The notes under the pieces: model-generated | The model's database searches: none | Seen by the model: only the letters and a program-made list of their open reading frames with translations | Told to the model about the DNA's origin: nothing | Position numbers and translations under genes: made by a program | In this document: one piece after another, positions 1 through 9,697 of the stretch | How the letters are laid out: each line of letters begins with the position of its first letter | How positions within the stretch are numbered: position 1 is the first letter of the stretch | Source of the DNA: Methylobacterium sp. GXS13 | Lineage (GTDB): Bacteria; Pseudomonadota; Alphaproteobacteria; Rhizobiales; Beijerinckiaceae | Length of the DNA stretch: 64,000 bases | Direction of reading: 5' to 3' | NCBI RefSeq assembly: GCF_001455965.1 | Contig: NZ_LKKO01000001.1 | Coordinates: 609,856 to 673,855 of the forward strand

Positions 1-70
1 GTCGGAACGGTTCCAGTCTGGCGCGTCGGCCCCATATGCCGGTGACGGACTTCACGGAGATACGAGACGC

Positions 71-1660
71 ATGAGCGATCAACGCCCGATTCTCACGACC
101 CGCCAGGGCCACCCGGTCCGCGACAACCAGAGCACCCGCACGGTCGGCGAGCGCGGCCCCGCGACGCTTGAGAACTACCAGTTCATCGAGAAGATCACGC
201 ATTTCGACCGTGAGCGGATCCCGGAGCGTGTGGTCCACGCCGCCGGCGCCGGCGCCCACGGCTACTTCGAGGCGTACGGCAAGATCGGCAACGAGCCGGC
301 TTCCAAGTACACCCGCGCCCGGGTGCTGACCGAGACCGGCGTGAAGACGCCAATGTTCGTGCGCTTCTCGACCGTGGCCGGCGCCAAGGAGAGCCCGGAG
401 ACCGAGCGCGACCCGCGCGGCTTCGCGGTGAAGTTCAAGACCGTCGACGGCAATTGGGACTTGGTTGGCAACAACCTCAAGGTGTTCTTCATCCGCGACG
501 CGATCAAGTTCCCCGACATGATCCACGCGTTCAAGCCGGACCCGGTGACGAACCGCCAGGAGGCGTGGCGCTTCTTCGACTTCGTGTCGCAGCACCCCGA
601 GTCGATCCACATGGTGACGCATCTCAAGTCGCCCTGGGGCATCCCGGCCAACTATCGCGAGATGGAAGGCTCGGGCGTCAACACCTACAAGCTGGTCAAC
701 GACCAGGGCGAAGCCGTGCTCTGCAAGTTCCACTGGGAGCCGAAGCAGGGCGTGCGCAACCTGACCTCGGCGCAGGCCGCGGAGATCCAGGGCAAGGACG
801 TGGGCCACGCGACCCGAGACCTCTACGACAACATCAAGGCCGGCAATTTCCCCGAGTGGGAGTTCTGCGTGCAGATCATGCCGGACGGCCCGAACGATCA
901 TCTGTCGTTCGATCCGCTGGACGACACGAAGCTGTGGCCGGTCGATCAGTTCCCGCTGCTGCCCTGCGGCCGCATGGTGCTGGACCGGGTGCCGGACAAC
1001 TTCTTCGCTGAGGTCGAGCAGTCGGCCTTCGGCACCGGCGTGCTGGTCGACGGCATCGACTTCTCGGATGATAAGATGCTGCAGGGCCGGACCCTGTCCT
1101 ACTCGGACACGCAGCGCTACCGCGTCGGCGCGAACTACCTCCAGCTGCCGATCAACGCGCCGCAGCCCGGCGTGAAGGTCTACTCGAACCAGCGGGACGG
1201 CCAGATGACCTATTCGGTCGACGGCACCGGACCGAACAAGCACATCAACTACGAGCCCTCGACCCTGGCCGAGGGCCTGCGCGAGGCCCCGAAGCCGGCG
1301 AAGGACTACCACCAGCCGGTGCAGGGCCAGCTCGGCCGCTACCAGACCTCGCGCACCGAGGACGACTACACCCAGGCCGGCGTCCGGTACCGCTCGTTCC
1401 AGGATTGGGAGCGGGACGACCTGATCGCCAACCTGGTCGGCGACATGAAGCAGTGCCCGGAACCGATCCAGCTGCGGATGGTCTGGCACTTCTGGCACGC
1501 CGATGAGGATTACGGCCGCCGCGTCGCCGAGGGTGCGGGCATCGACCTCGAGAAGGCCAAGGCCCTGCCGCCGCTGCCGGGGCGCGCCGCTCCGCACAAG
1601 CGTCTGCAGGCCGAGACCTACACGGACGGCTCCCAGGCCCACCGGGTCGCCGCCGAGTAA
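71..1660 (+). CDS. katA: Monofunctional heme catalase
   Basis: Decomposes hydrogen peroxide to water and oxygen; probably cytoplasmic, with no signal peptide visible. The 529-residue protein starts with an N-terminal arm followed by the clade-typical [20 protein letters not shown] segment, which carries the catalytic His at about residue 56. The proximal heme-binding segment [14 protein letters not shown], with the ligand Tyr, lies at about residues 342-355, and the C-terminal catalase-related domain follows. The length fits a small-subunit catalase. A GGAG-like ribosome site lies about 13 bases before the ATG. The gene stands alone and ends in a clear hairpin terminator. The letter of the symbol is by analogy; other kat names are possible. 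Confidence 0.95.
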   Translation: MSDQRPILTTRQGHPVRDNQSTRTVGERGPATLENYQFIEKITHFDRERIPERVVHAAGAGAHGYFEAYGKIGNEPASKYTRARVLTETGVKTPMFVRFSTVAGAKESPETERDPRGFAVKFKTVDGNWDLVGNNLKVFFIRDAIKFPDMIHAFKPDPVTNRQEAWRFFDFVSQHPESIHMVTHLKSPWGIPANYREMEGSGVNTYKLVNDQGEAVLCKFHWEPKQGVRNLTSAQAAEIQGKDVGHATRDLYDNIKAGNFPEWEFCVQIMPDGPNDHLSFDPLDDTKLWPVDQFPLLPCGRMVLDRVPDNFFAEVEQSAFGTGVLVDGIDFSDDKMLQGRTLSYSDTQRYRVGANYLQLPINAPQPGVKVYSNQRDGQMTYSVDGTGPNKHINYEPSTLAEGLREAPKPAKDYHQPVQGQLGRYQTSRTEDDYTQAGVRYRSFQDWERDDLIANLVGDMKQCPEPIQLRMVWHFWHADEDYGRRVAEGAGIDLEKAKALPPLPGRAAPHKRLQAETYTDGSQAHRVAAE

Positions 1661-1697
1661 GTTTCCTACGCGCCGCCGGACCGGCTTCTACTGAATG

Positions 1698-1736
1698 AAG
1701 GCCCCGTGGATGCGAATCCGCGGGGCCTTTCTTTTG
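1698..1736 (+). terminator. Rho-independent terminator of the catalase gene
   Basis: A 12-bp stem (GGCCCCGTGGAT pairing with ATCCGCGGGGCC, one G-U pair) with a four-base loop is followed by TTTCTTTT. It begins about 40 bases after the catalase stop codon and matches an intrinsic terminator on the plus strand. Confidence 0.85.
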
Positions 1737-1762
1737 TCCGACTCCCGACGCGTCGTCCCCGC

Positions 1763-2290
1763 TCAGGGGCAGTGCCGGCCTATATGGCCCCTGCCGAGAT
1801 AGGTCTGCGTCACCGGATCGTAGGTCCTGAAACGGCGGGCGCAGTCCGCGATGGCGGCGTCGAGATCGGCCGGACCCTCCTCGATCACGGGCGGCACATC
1901 GGCCGGCGCCACGTAGACCGGGGGCCGGTAGATCCGCGGCGCGTAGACATACGCATCGTCGAAGAACGGATCACCGAAATCGCCCCAGAGGCTGCCCAGG
2001 CCGAAGCCGAGCCCGAGGCCGGCGAGACCGTAGCCGTAAGCGCCGCCATACCAGGGCCGGTAGGCGTCCGGGCGTCGGTAGGCGAATCCGGGCCGATACG
2101 GCGGCCGCCCGACAATCGCGGGGCCTGGTCGACGCCGCTCCGGCGGCCGCCCCCAGGCGCCGACGCGGGTCCCGAGCCCGCCGGGGATACCGGGCCCGAG
2201 ACCGCGCGCCTCGGCACAAGTCATCGGCAACGTGAGCGCCAGGATTGCGGTGGAAGCCAAGCGGAGGGTCGATCGGTCGATTCGGATCAT
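1763..2290 (-). CDS. Secreted Gly/Pro/Tyr-rich hypothetical protein
   Basis: I do not recognise the family. The 175-residue product opens with a Sec-type signal (MIRIDRSTLR followed by a hydrophobic run ending in TCAEA), so export is likely. The middle is rich in Gly, Pro, Arg and Tyr with repeated YG/RP motifs, then a more acidic C-terminal third containing DAAIADCARRFRTYDPVTQTYLG. That last segment resembles the BA14K-like tail common in Rhizobiales exported proteins (FxSYDPxTxTYLGxDG), so a BA14K-family membership is plausible. The start at 2290 is chosen because it gives a clean signal peptide; an upstream ATG at 2308 would add six residues. Convergent with the catalase gene. Confidence 0.7.
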   Translation of the reverse strand: MIRIDRSTLRLASTAILALTLPMTCAEARGLGPGIPGGLGTRVGAWGRPPERRRPGPAIVGRPPYRPGFAYRRPDAYRPWYGGAYGYGLAGLGLGFGLGSLWGDFGDPFFDDAYVYAPRIYRPPVYVAPADVPPVIEEGPADLDAAIADCARRFRTYDPVTQTYLGRGHIGRHCP

Positions 2291-2442
2291 GGCGCTTACC
2301 CGGCACACAGCGCCGGTCGTGCCCGCAGGCGGACCCGGCGTAATACTCCGAGTTATCGTGATCCGGATGCAGCCTTCGTCAAGAGGCCGTCGCCCATGCT
2401 CCGGGTATCGCAGCTGCGCCTGTCGGGCCGCCGGCCCAGCGC

Positions 2443-3672
2443 TCAGCGGCCGCTGGCCGAAACCGGCTGCGGCGGGAGCTGCGTGCTGGCCGGCTCGGGT
2501 GCGGCAGCGCTGACCTTGCGGTCGCGGCCGGCGGCCTGACCGACCAGGATGGCGGTGACCGCGATGGTCACGAACAGGCCGCCCGCCAGGCCCCAGCCGC
2601 CCGTCGCCTCATGGGCGAGCTCGAAGGCCAAGGGCCCGAGGCAGGCGCCCGTATAGCCGATGCCCTGAGCCATGGCCGAAAGGCCGGCAGCGCTGGCGGC
2701 ATCGGCCGCCCGCAGGACGATCAGCGTTAGTCCGAGGCCGAAGCAGCCGCCGATGCCGAAGCCGAGGGCGCAGGCCGCGGGGATGCGCAATCCCGCGGGC
2801 CCAAAGGCGAGAACCAGGAACGCGACCGCCGTCAGCCCCGGGATCGCGACGATCCAGGCCCGCTGGTCCCGATTGCGGGCCGCCAGCATGGCGGTGATCA
2901 GCGCGCCCGGCGCCTGGACCAGGGTCATCAGCGAAGCATAGAGGCCGGCGTCCAGCGCCGAGAGGCCCCGGGCCTGGAGCAGCAGCGGCAGCCAGCCGAA
3001 CAACGTGTAGGCCAGGGAGGATTGCAGGCCCATGAAGCCCGTGACCCACCAGGCCAGCGGATCACGCAGCAGCCGCCCGGCCGAGGGGGCTCTGGTCGAG
3101 GCCGTGCGGCGGGCGAACGGGATCCACAGGAATGCCGCGACCAGCGCCGGGAGCGCCCAGATCGCGAGCGCCGAAGGCCAGCCGCCACCGAGCGCATGCT
3201 CCACCGGCACCGCGGCGCCCGCGCCCGCCGCCGCGCCGAGGCAGAGCGTCATGGTGTAGAGGCCGGTCATCAGGCCGCCGCTGCCCGAGAAGTCGCGCTT
3301 CACCAGGGCCGGCAGCAGCACGTTGTCGAGCCCGATCCCGATGGCGGCCAGCGCCGTTCCAGCAAAGAGCGGCCCGAGCCCGCCGAGACCGCGCAGGGCC
3401 AGGCCCGCGGCCAGAATCGTGGCGCCGACCAGCACCGCGAGATCGGGACCGATCCGGCGGATCAGCGGTGCCGCCAACGCGCAGGCGATCCCGAGGCACA
3501 GGACCGGCAGGGTGGTGAGGATCGCAGCCCCACCGGCGCTCAGTCCGGTGCTCTCCCGGATCGTCGCCAGCAGCGGGCCGATCGTGCTCAGCGCCGGGCG
3601 CAGGTTGAACGCCACCAGCATCAGGGCGAGCGCGAGCAGGATCCCGCCCGAGGCTGTCCGCTCCCGGCTCAT
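2443..3672 (-). CDS. MFS transporter, CynX/NimT-like
   Basis: A 409-residue integral membrane protein with about 12 hydrophobic helices. The early FNLRPALSTIGPLL segment and the NVLLPALVKRDF segment at about residues 127-138 are hallmarks of the CynX/NimT branch of the major facilitator superfamily (cyanate, nitroimidazole and related transporters). The substrate cannot be read from the sequence. The ATG overlaps the lnt stop codon (ATGA), so translation is probably coupled to the upstream lipoprotein acyltransferase gene. The same frame stays open far upstream through lnt, but that extension is a shadow. The C-terminal tail is a short Pro/Ala-rich stretch. Confidence 0.85.
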   Translation of the reverse strand: MSRERTASGGILLALALMLVAFNLRPALSTIGPLLATIRESTGLSAGGAAILTTLPVLCLGIACALAAPLIRRIGPDLAVLVGATILAAGLALRGLGGLGPLFAGTALAAIGIGLDNVLLPALVKRDFSGSGGLMTGLYTMTLCLGAAAGAGAAVPVEHALGGGWPSALAIWALPALVAAFLWIPFARRTASTRAPSAGRLLRDPLAWWVTGFMGLQSSLAYTLFGWLPLLLQARGLSALDAGLYASLMTLVQAPGALITAMLAARNRDQRAWIVAIPGLTAVAFLVLAFGPAGLRIPAACALGFGIGGCFGLGLTLIVLRAADAASAAGLSAMAQGIGYTGACLGPLAFELAHEATGGWGLAGGLFVTIAVTAILVGQAAGRDRKVSAAAPEPASTQLPPQPVSASGR

Positions 3673-5252
3673 GCCCGCCGCCGGGCGGTGAGGGCGCCGC
3701 CCAGGCAGGCGGCGAGCATCACCGCGAAGGCGGCGTCGCCGAACCGGCCGTACAGGGTACCGCCGACGATACGCGCCGGCAGGTCGGCATCGAGCCAGGT
3801 TTCTCGATCGAGATCGGTCTGTGCGATGATGCGGCCATGCGGGTCGATCACCGCGGAGATCCCGGTATTGGCGTCGCGGACCAACGGCAGGCCCTCCTCG
3901 ACGGCGCGCAGCCGGGCCTGGGCCAGATGCTGGCGGGGGCCCGGCGTGTCGCCGAACCAGGCATCGTTGGTAACGTTCAGGATCAGGCCGGGCGGCCGCG
4001 GCGCCGAGGACGGGGCCGCCGGCAGGATCGCGTGCGGGAAGATCGCCTCGTAGCAGATCGTGGCCGCCACCGGGGGCAGGCCCGGTACGGTCAGGATCCG
4101 CTGCGCCGCCAGGGATCCGGCAGAAAAGCCGCCGGGGATCGCCACGAATTGGCGCAGACCCAGCGCCCGCAGCGCCGCGTCGAGGGGCGCCGGCAGGTAC
4201 TCGCCGAACGGGACGAGGTGGACCTTGTCGTAGGTGTCGGAGATCACGCCGTCCGGCCCGATCACCATGACGGCGTTGAAGTAGCGGAGCCGCTCGCCGG
4301 GCAGGGGTTCTTCCGCCCGCGCCGCGCCGGTCATCAGGTGCTGCCCGGGCTTGAGGCCGGCGGCCACCTTGGCGAGTGCGTCGGGATCGCGCTGGATCAG
4401 GAACGGGAAGGCCGATTCGGGCCAGACGATATGGGTCGGCTCGGGCTCGCCGGCCTCGGTCGGGCGCTGGCTCAGCTCGATGTAGCGGTCGACGATGTCG
4501 GCGCGGTTCTCCGGCCGGAACTTGGCATCCTGCGGCAGGTTCGGTTGGACAAGGCGCAGCCGAACACCGGTGACCGCCGGGTCGGGCAGCCCGAGGCGTG
4601 CAGCGCCGTAGAGCGCCATCCCGACCAGGACGATCGCAGCGGCGGCACTCGGGCCGAATCGGCTGCGCGAATGCGAGCCGGTCGCCAAGGTCGCGGGCGC
4701 GGCGCAGATCAGGACCGCCAGCACGGTCAGGCCGTAGAGGCCGATGGCGGCAGCCCATTGCAGCAGCCAGAGATTCTGGGCGAGCGCCATCCCGAGCGTG
4801 TTCCAGGGAAAGCCCGTGAACACGTGGCCGCGCAGCCACTCGGCGGCACCGATCCCGAAGGCGAGGGCGGCGATCCGAGCCGGACCACGTGCCCAGAGCA
4901 GGCCGGCCGCGCCGAAGCCCGCTCCGTAGAACAGGCCCAACGCGAAGGGCAATCCCACGACGCCGAGCGGCAGGGCCCACAGAAACTCGTCGGCCTCCAC
5001 CAGGAAGGCTTGGCCGAGCCACCACAGGCCGGCGGTGAGATAGCCGAAGCCCCAGGCCCAGCCGATCAGGAAGCACGGCCGGAGACGCCGCAAGGCAGTC
5101 CGATCCGCGGCAGCCCCGTCCATAAGCCAGACCGCCACCGACAGGGACACGGCCAGGGCCGGCAGGAACCCGTAGGGCGGCATCACCAGGGCCCCCAGCG
5201 CGCCGGCGAGCCAGGCAAGCCCGAGCCGCCGCCAGCCGGTCAGCCGTGTCAT
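3669..5252 (-). CDS. lnt: Apolipoprotein N-acyltransferase
   Basis: Adds the third acyl chain to the N-terminal Cys of lipoproteins in the inner membrane. The 527-residue protein has an N-terminal block of membrane helices (about 1-200) and a periplasmic nitrilase-fold domain. The Glu-Lys-Cys triad is visible: Glu in VWPESAFPF, Lys in [13 protein letters not shown], Cys in [10 protein letters not shown]. The ATG at 5252 ([12 protein letters not shown]) is preferred over an upstream in-frame codon because family members begin shortly before the first helix. It follows the corC-like gene, an order conserved in many alphaproteobacteria. Confidence 0.95.
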   Translation of the reverse strand: MTRLTGWRRLGLAWLAGALGALVMPPYGFLPALAVSLSVAVWLMDGAAADRTALRRLRPCFLIGWAWGFGYLTAGLWWLGQAFLVEADEFLWALPLGVVGLPFALGLFYGAGFGAAGLLWARGPARIAALAFGIGAAEWLRGHVFTGFPWNTLGMALAQNLWLLQWAAAIGLYGLTVLAVLICAAPATLATGSHSRSRFGPSAAAAIVLVGMALYGAARLGLPDPAVTGVRLRLVQPNLPQDAKFRPENRADIVDRYIELSQRPTEAGEPEPTHIVWPESAFPFLIQRDPDALAKVAAGLKPGQHLMTGAARAEEPLPGERLRYFNAVMVIGPDGVISDTYDKVHLVPFGEYLPAPLDAALRALGLRQFVAIPGGFSAGSLAAQRILTVPGLPPVAATICYEAIFPHAILPAAPSSAPRPPGLILNVTNDAWFGDTPGPRQHLAQARLRAVEEGLPLVRDANTGISAVIDPHGRIIAQTDLDRETWLDADLPARIVGGTLYGRFGDAAFAVMLAACLGGALTARRRA

Positions 5253-5363
5253 GATTCGCACGAAGCTCGGGGAGGGGCGGCCCGGGGGACCGCTCGGACC
5301 GGAAGCCGCCCGGGCTCGCTCCACGGTCAGGACCGCCACGCAGCACCCGTCACGCAAAGACCG

Positions 5364-6503
5364 TCATGGATGCGGCGTCTCGGGAACCGGAGGCGGGGAG
5401 GGCGGCGGCAGGGCGAGCGGCACGACGTTACCGATCCGCGCCGCGCCCTTGTGGAAGCGCAGGCGCTTCAGGCGACGGGGATCGGCATCGAGCACCTCGA
5501 ATTCGAGGTTGCCCGGCCCGACGATCAGCTCGCCCCGGGACGGGACCCGGCCAGCCAGGGTGACGATCATGCCGCCGAGGGTATCGATCTCCTCGGCCAT
5601 GTCGCCGACCGCCGCCACGAGGTCGACGCCGGTGGCCTCGCCGACCTCGGCCAGCGGCGTGCGGGCATCGGCCACGAACACCTCGTCCTCGCCGTCGACC
5701 CGCTGGACCTGCTTGGCCTCGGCGACGTCGTGCTCGTCCTCGATGTCGCCGACCACGACCTCGATCAGATCCTCGATCGAGATCAGCCCGTCGGTGCCAC
5801 CATACTCGTCGATGACGAGGGCCATGTGGGTCCGCGTCGCCTGCATCCGCACCAGCAGGTCGATGGCTGGCATGGACGGGGGCACGAACAGGACCGGCCG
5901 CTGGATGCGGGCGGCGGCGAGCGTCGTGGTGAGGTCGACCTTGCCGAGATCGAGCGCCCGGGGCAGCCGCACGGGCGCCCGACGGGCAGGCCGCGGCGCG
6001 ACGGTGGCGTCGGCCTCACCCTCGGCGGGGACGGCGGGCCGGACAGCCGCGGCGGTGCTGGGGCTGCGCCGGGTCGGCTCGGCCTTGGCGGCGATGTGAT
6101 CGACGAGGTCGCGGATGTGGACCATGCCGCGAGGGTCATCCAGCGTCTCGCCATAGACCGGCAGGCGGGAATGACCGGCGTTGCGGAACAGCTTGAGCAA
6201 GTCGCCCAGATTGGTGTCGTTCGAGACCGCGACGATGTCGGCCCGGGGGACCATCACGTCGTCGACCCGCACCTTGTGCAGGCCGAGCACATTCTTGAGC
6301 ATCACCCGCTCGAGGGGGGTGAGACCGCTCTCGCCGGCATCGGGCTCGGCGAGCGCCTCCTCGAGACCCTCACGCAGCGAATCGCGCGGCTTGAGGTGGA
6401 GCGCCTGCAGGAGGCGGTCGTACCAGGGCTCCCGGGACTGGGACTCGCCCTCAGTGGAACTGGGCGCGGCCAGGGCCGCGCCGCGACTTCGATCGTTGCT
6501 CAT
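5364..6503 (-). CDS. CorC/HlyC-type CBS-domain protein
   Basis: A 379-residue cytoplasmic protein: a short charged N-terminus, a CBS pair (about residues 85-265) and a C-terminal CorC_HlyC domain (about 285-360, with the [10 protein letters not shown] and [19 protein letters not shown] signatures). No DUF21 membrane domain is present, so this is the soluble CorC/YbeX type, associated with magnesium/cobalt homeostasis and ribosome maintenance; the precise role is unsettled. Between the two CBS repeats there is an approximately 60-residue Ala/Pro/Arg-rich insert (about 142-190) that looks disordered and is unusual. Sits between ybeY and lnt, as expected for the family. Confidence 0.88.
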   Translation of the reverse strand: MSNDRSRGAALAAPSSTEGESQSREPWYDRLLQALHLKPRDSLREGLEEALAEPDAGESGLTPLERVMLKNVLGLHKVRVDDVMVPRADIVAVSNDTNLGDLLKLFRNAGHSRLPVYGETLDDPRGMVHIRDLVDHIAAKAEPTRRSPSTAAAVRPAVPAEGEADATVAPRPARRAPVRLPRALDLGKVDLTTTLAAARIQRPVLFVPPSMPAIDLLVRMQATRTHMALVIDEYGGTDGLISIEDLIEVVVGDIEDEHDVAEAKQVQRVDGEDEVFVADARTPLAEVGEATGVDLVAAVGDMAEEIDTLGGMIVTLAGRVPSRGELIVGPGNLEFEVLDADPRRLKRLRFHKGAARIGNVVPLALPPPSPPPVPETPHP

Positions 6504-6539
6504 GTCTCTCGGATCTGGGGGCGGTTGGGTATCGGCCGC

Positions 6540-7025
6540 TCAGGCATAGGGATCCGGAATGCCCAGCGTCGCAAGGGCTGCGACTTCGAGCGATTCCATG
6601 GCCTCGGCCTCGGCCTCACCGATCTCGTGGTCCTGACCGAGACAATGCAGGGTGCCATGGACGAGGAGGTGCGCGAGGTGATTCTGGAGCGGCTTCGACT
6701 GCTCGGCACTCTCGCGCACAAGGGTCTCGTAGGCAAGGACCACATCGCCGAGGGGCAGCGCCACACCCGCATGCCGGGGCTGCGGGGCGGCCGGGAAGGA
6801 CAAGACGTTGGTGGGCTTGTCCTTGCTGCGCCAGGTGCGGTTGAGTTCCTGGACGGCGGCGTCGTCGGTCAGCATGACACTGACCTCCACGGGTCCGTCC
6901 GGCGGCTCCGGTGCGGCCGCGAGCCCGGCCTCGACGGCCCGGACGACGAGCGATTCGAGGTTCGGAATCGCGGCTTCCCAGCGGTCGTCTTCGACGGCCA
7001 GATCAATGGCGTGGGACGTGCTCAC
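6540..7025 (-). CDS. ybeY: Endoribonuclease YbeY (rRNA maturation)
   Basis: A 161-residue metalloprotein that takes part in 16S rRNA 3' end maturation and 70S quality control. The zinc-binding motif appears as HGTLHCLGQDH near residue 130, matching the HGxLHLxGyDH pattern of UPF0054. The central NRTWRSKDKPTNVLSFP segment is also typical. Its start overlaps the phoH-like stop codon by four bases, which suggests translational coupling. Confidence 0.95.
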   Translation of the reverse strand: MSTSHAIDLAVEDDRWEAAIPNLESLVVRAVEAGLAAAPEPPDGPVEVSVMLTDDAAVQELNRTWRSKDKPTNVLSFPAAPQPRHAGVALPLGDVVLAYETLVRESAEQSKPLQNHLAHLLVHGTLHCLGQDHEIGEAEAEAMESLEVAALATLGIPDPYA

Positions 7026-8128
7026 GCCAAGGGCCGGCGCCGGGGGTTGGGATTGCGGTCGGCGTCACCGTCACCGTGGGAGGCGCGCTCGTAGGCCGTG
7101 ACGATCCGGCGCACGAGGTCGTGGCGGACCACGTCCACGTCCTTGAACGTCACCCGGCCGATCCCCTCGACGCCGTCGAGCACGTTCACCGCCTCCACGA
7201 GGCCGGACTTCTGGCCCGGCGGCAGGTCGATCTGGCTCGGGTCGCCGGTGATGATCATGCGCGAGCCCTCGCCGAGGCGAGTCAGAAACATCTTCATCTG
7301 CATCGAGGTCGTGTTCTGCGCCTCGTCGAGGAGCACCACGGCGTTGGTGAGCGTCCGCCCGCGCATGAAGGCCAGCGGGGCGATCTCGATGATCCCGGTC
7401 TGCAGGCCGCGATCGACGTGGCGCGCCTCCATGAAGTCGTAGAGGGCGTCGTAGATCGGGCGCAGGTAGGGATCGACCTTGTCGCGCATGTCGCCGGGCA
7501 GGAAGCCCAGGCGCTCGCCGGCCTCCACCGCCGGGCGCGACAGGATCAGCCGCTCGGCATGGCCCTGCTCCAGCAGCGACACGGCGTGTCCGACCGCGAG
7601 CCAGGTCTTGCCGGTGCCGGCCGGGCCTTCCGCGAAGACCAGCTCGTTGGTCCGCAGCAGCTTAATGTACTGGTCCTGCGCGGAGTTACGCGCCCGCACG
7701 GCGCCACGCTTGCGGGTGGCGATCTGCTCGAAATGCGGCTTGTCGGCCTCGGCGGCGATGGCTTCGGCAGGGAACAGCGTCGCCTGGGCGGTGGATTCCC
7801 GAATCGCCCCGTCGACGTCGCCGAGGGTCAGGGTACTGCCGCCGGTGCGAACCCGGGCGTAGAGTTTCTGGAAAACCCGCCGGGCCTTCTCGGCGGCGTC
7901 AGGTGATCCCTTGATGACGAGGTGGTTGCCGAGCGCTGTCGCAGTGACGTCGAGACGGCGCTCGATATGGGCGACGTTCTGGTCGTACTGACCGAAGACG
8001 AGGCTCGCGAGGCGGTTGTCGTCGAAGGTGAGCGGCACCTCGACCGCCTCGTCCGCTCCCGCCGGCCTGGCCGCCGGCCCGCGGCCCCGGAGGGCGCCGC
8101 GCATGCCAGACCCGTCCGACGCGCTCAA
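7022..8128 (-). CDS. PhoH-like ATPase
   Basis: Cytoplasmic PhoH/YbeZ-family NTPase, considered a functional partner of YbeY in RNA metabolism. The N-terminal part (about 25-100) is KH-like; the P-loop GPAGTGKT lies at about residue 168 and the Walker B-like VVLLDEAQN at about 265. The length of 368 residues is normal. The start listed is a TTG with a GAGGA element about eight bases upstream; an in-frame ATG at 8104 (MRGALRGRG) is a real alternative and would lose eight residues. Placed between miaB and ybeY as in most alphaproteobacteria. Confidence 0.92.
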   Translation of the reverse strand: MSASDGSGMRGALRGRGPAARPAGADEAVEVPLTFDDNRLASLVFGQYDQNVAHIERRLDVTATALGNHLVIKGSPDAAEKARRVFQKLYARVRTGGSTLTLGDVDGAIRESTAQATLFPAEAIAAEADKPHFEQIATRKRGAVRARNSAQDQYIKLLRTNELVFAEGPAGTGKTWLAVGHAVSLLEQGHAERLILSRPAVEAGERLGFLPGDMRDKVDPYLRPIYDALYDFMEARHVDRGLQTGIIEIAPLAFMRGRTLTNAVVLLDEAQNTTSMQMKMFLTRLGEGSRMIITGDPSQIDLPPGQKSGLVEAVNVLDGVEGIGRVTFKDVDVVRHDLVRRIVTAYERASHGDGDADRNPNPRRRPLA

Positions 8129-8164
8129 CCTGTGATCCTCACCGGCATCCCCATCACTCGATCC

Positions 8165-9535
8165 TCACGCCGCCACGGCTTCGGTCGCCAACTGGCCGAA
8201 CAGGCTATTGGTGCCCGCCTCGACGATCCGGACCGGCACGATCATCCCGATATGGTGGGGCGCGGCGTCGAACTGCACGGCCAACAGGTGCGGCGTCTTG
8301 CCCGCAACCTGACCCGGGCGCCGGCCCGCCTTCTCGACCAGCACGTCGAAGACCTGGCCGACCGCCGCCCGCTGGTAGGCGTAGCGCTGGCCATCCAGCA
8401 GCCCCTGCAGCTCGGCGAGCCGTTCCGCCATCACCGGCTCGGGAACCATGTCGCCTCTATCGGCTGCGGGTGTGCCGGGGCGGGGGCTGTACTTGAACGA
8501 GAATGCGCTCTCGAACCCGATGTCGCGCACGAGTTGCAGGGTGTCGGTGAAATCGGAATCGGTCTCGCCGGGGAAGCCGACGATGAAATCCGAGGACAGG
8601 GCGGTGTCGGGCCGGGCGGCGCGCACCCGGTCGATCAGGCGGCGATACTGATCGCGGGTGTGCTTGCGGTTCATGGCGGCGAGGATCCGGTCCGAGCCCG
8701 ACTGCACCGGCAGGTGCAGGTAGGGCATCAGGGCCGGCACCTCGGCATGGGCGCGGACCAGGGACTCGTCGAAATCGTTCGGATGGCTGGTGGTGTAGCG
8801 GATCCGGGCGAGGCCAGGGATCTTCGCGACCGCCCGGATCAGCTCGGCGAGCCCGACCGGGGCGCCGTCGGGGCCCAGGCCGTGATAGCCGTTGACGTTC
8901 TGGCCGATCAGCGTGACCTCGCGGGCCCCGCCCTCGGCGAGCCTCTGGGCCTCGGCCAGCACCGCCGCCACAGGACGCGAGACCTCGGCGCCGCGGGTAT
9001 AGGGCACCACGCAGAAGGCGCAGAACTTGTCGCAGCCCTCCTGCACGGTGAGGAAGGCCGTCGGCCCAGAGGTCCGGCGTCGGGGCAGGTGCGTGAACTT
9101 GTCCTCGACCGGGAATTCGGTGTCGACCACCCGGCGCTCGCGGGAGCTAGCCAAGAGGTCCGGCAGGCGGTGGTAGCTCTGCGGACCGACCACCACGTCG
9201 ACCGCGGGCTGGCGGACCTGGATCTCGGCCCCCTCGGCCTGCGCGACGCAGCCGGCCACCACGATGCGGGTGTCCAGGCCCCGGGCCTGCCGCTCGCCCT
9301 TGAGGACGCGCAGGCGGCCGAGTTCGGAATAGACCTTCTCGGCGGCCTTCTCGCGGATATGGCAGGTGTTGAGGACGACGACGTCGGCCTCCTCCACCGA
9401 ATCGGTCGCCGTATACCCTTCAGCGCCCAGCACGTCGGCCATGCGGGCCGCGTCGTAGGCGTTCATCTGGCAACCGTAGGATTTGACGAAGGCCTTCTTC
9501 AACGCGTGCCGCCCTAAAACCGTCCGCTTCCCCAT
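8165..9535 (-). CDS. miaB: tRNA-2-methylthio-N6-dimethylallyladenosine synthase MiaB
   Basis: Radical-SAM methylthiotransferase that modifies A37 of tRNAs reading UNN codons. The 456-residue protein has the N-terminal UPF0004 domain with three cluster cysteines ([26 protein letters not shown]), the radical-SAM CxxxCxxC in [10 protein letters not shown] at about residues 157-166, and a C-terminal TRAM domain. The start at 9535 ([16 protein letters not shown]) is preferred over the long upstream extension, which is low-complexity Arg-rich. It is the first gene of the miaB-phoH-ybeY-corC-lnt run here, and it needs two 4Fe-4S clusters, linking it to the SUF/Nfu genes in this window. Confidence 0.96.
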   Translation of the reverse strand: MGKRTVLGRHALKKAFVKSYGCQMNAYDAARMADVLGAEGYTATDSVEEADVVVLNTCHIREKAAEKVYSELGRLRVLKGERQARGLDTRIVVAGCVAQAEGAEIQVRQPAVDVVVGPQSYHRLPDLLASSRERRVVDTEFPVEDKFTHLPRRRTSGPTAFLTVQEGCDKFCAFCVVPYTRGAEVSRPVAAVLAEAQRLAEGGAREVTLIGQNVNGYHGLGPDGAPVGLAELIRAVAKIPGLARIRYTTSHPNDFDESLVRAHAEVPALMPYLHLPVQSGSDRILAAMNRKHTRDQYRRLIDRVRAARPDTALSSDFIVGFPGETDSDFTDTLQLVRDIGFESAFSFKYSPRPGTPAADRGDMVPEPVMAERLAELQGLLDGQRYAYQRAAVGQVFDVLVEKAGRRPGQVAGKTPHLLAVQFDAAPHHIGMIVPVRIVEAGTNSLFGQLATEAVAA

Positions 9536-9610
9536 GGGCCCGCTCCGATCCTGCGCGGATCGGCGGGCGGGAGCCTGTAGCACGGATCGTTCGGGCCGTC
9601 GCGACGCCCG

Positions 9611-9652
9611 ACGACAAACGCCGGACCGCCCGGGGGTTCGGGCGATCCGGCG
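9611..9652 (-). terminator. Terminator downstream of the lactate permease gene
   Basis: Arms at 9619-9631 and 9640-9652 pair over 13 bp with one mismatch. On the minus strand the hairpin is followed by TTTGTCG. It lies 46 bases past the permease stop codon and before miaB, so it separates the inserted permease unit from the miaB operon. Confidence 0.65.
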
Positions 9653-9697
9653 TCGGGTGATGCAGGGAGGCGGCGGAGCGCGCACGCCGCCCCGTCG

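Noticed and set aside
2443..5346. A 967-codon continuous frame spanning the MFS gene and all of lnt
   Set aside because: Only the 3' 409 codons show a transporter; the 5' part reads as Arg/Pro-rich noise in the shadow of lnt. The MFS start overlaps the lnt stop.
3837..7094. A 1085-codon plus-strand frame opposite lnt, corC and ybeY
   Set aside because: No recognisable domain, Arg/Gly/Asp-rich composition, and it lies antisense to four well-supported genes. Typical long shadow frame of GC-rich DNA.
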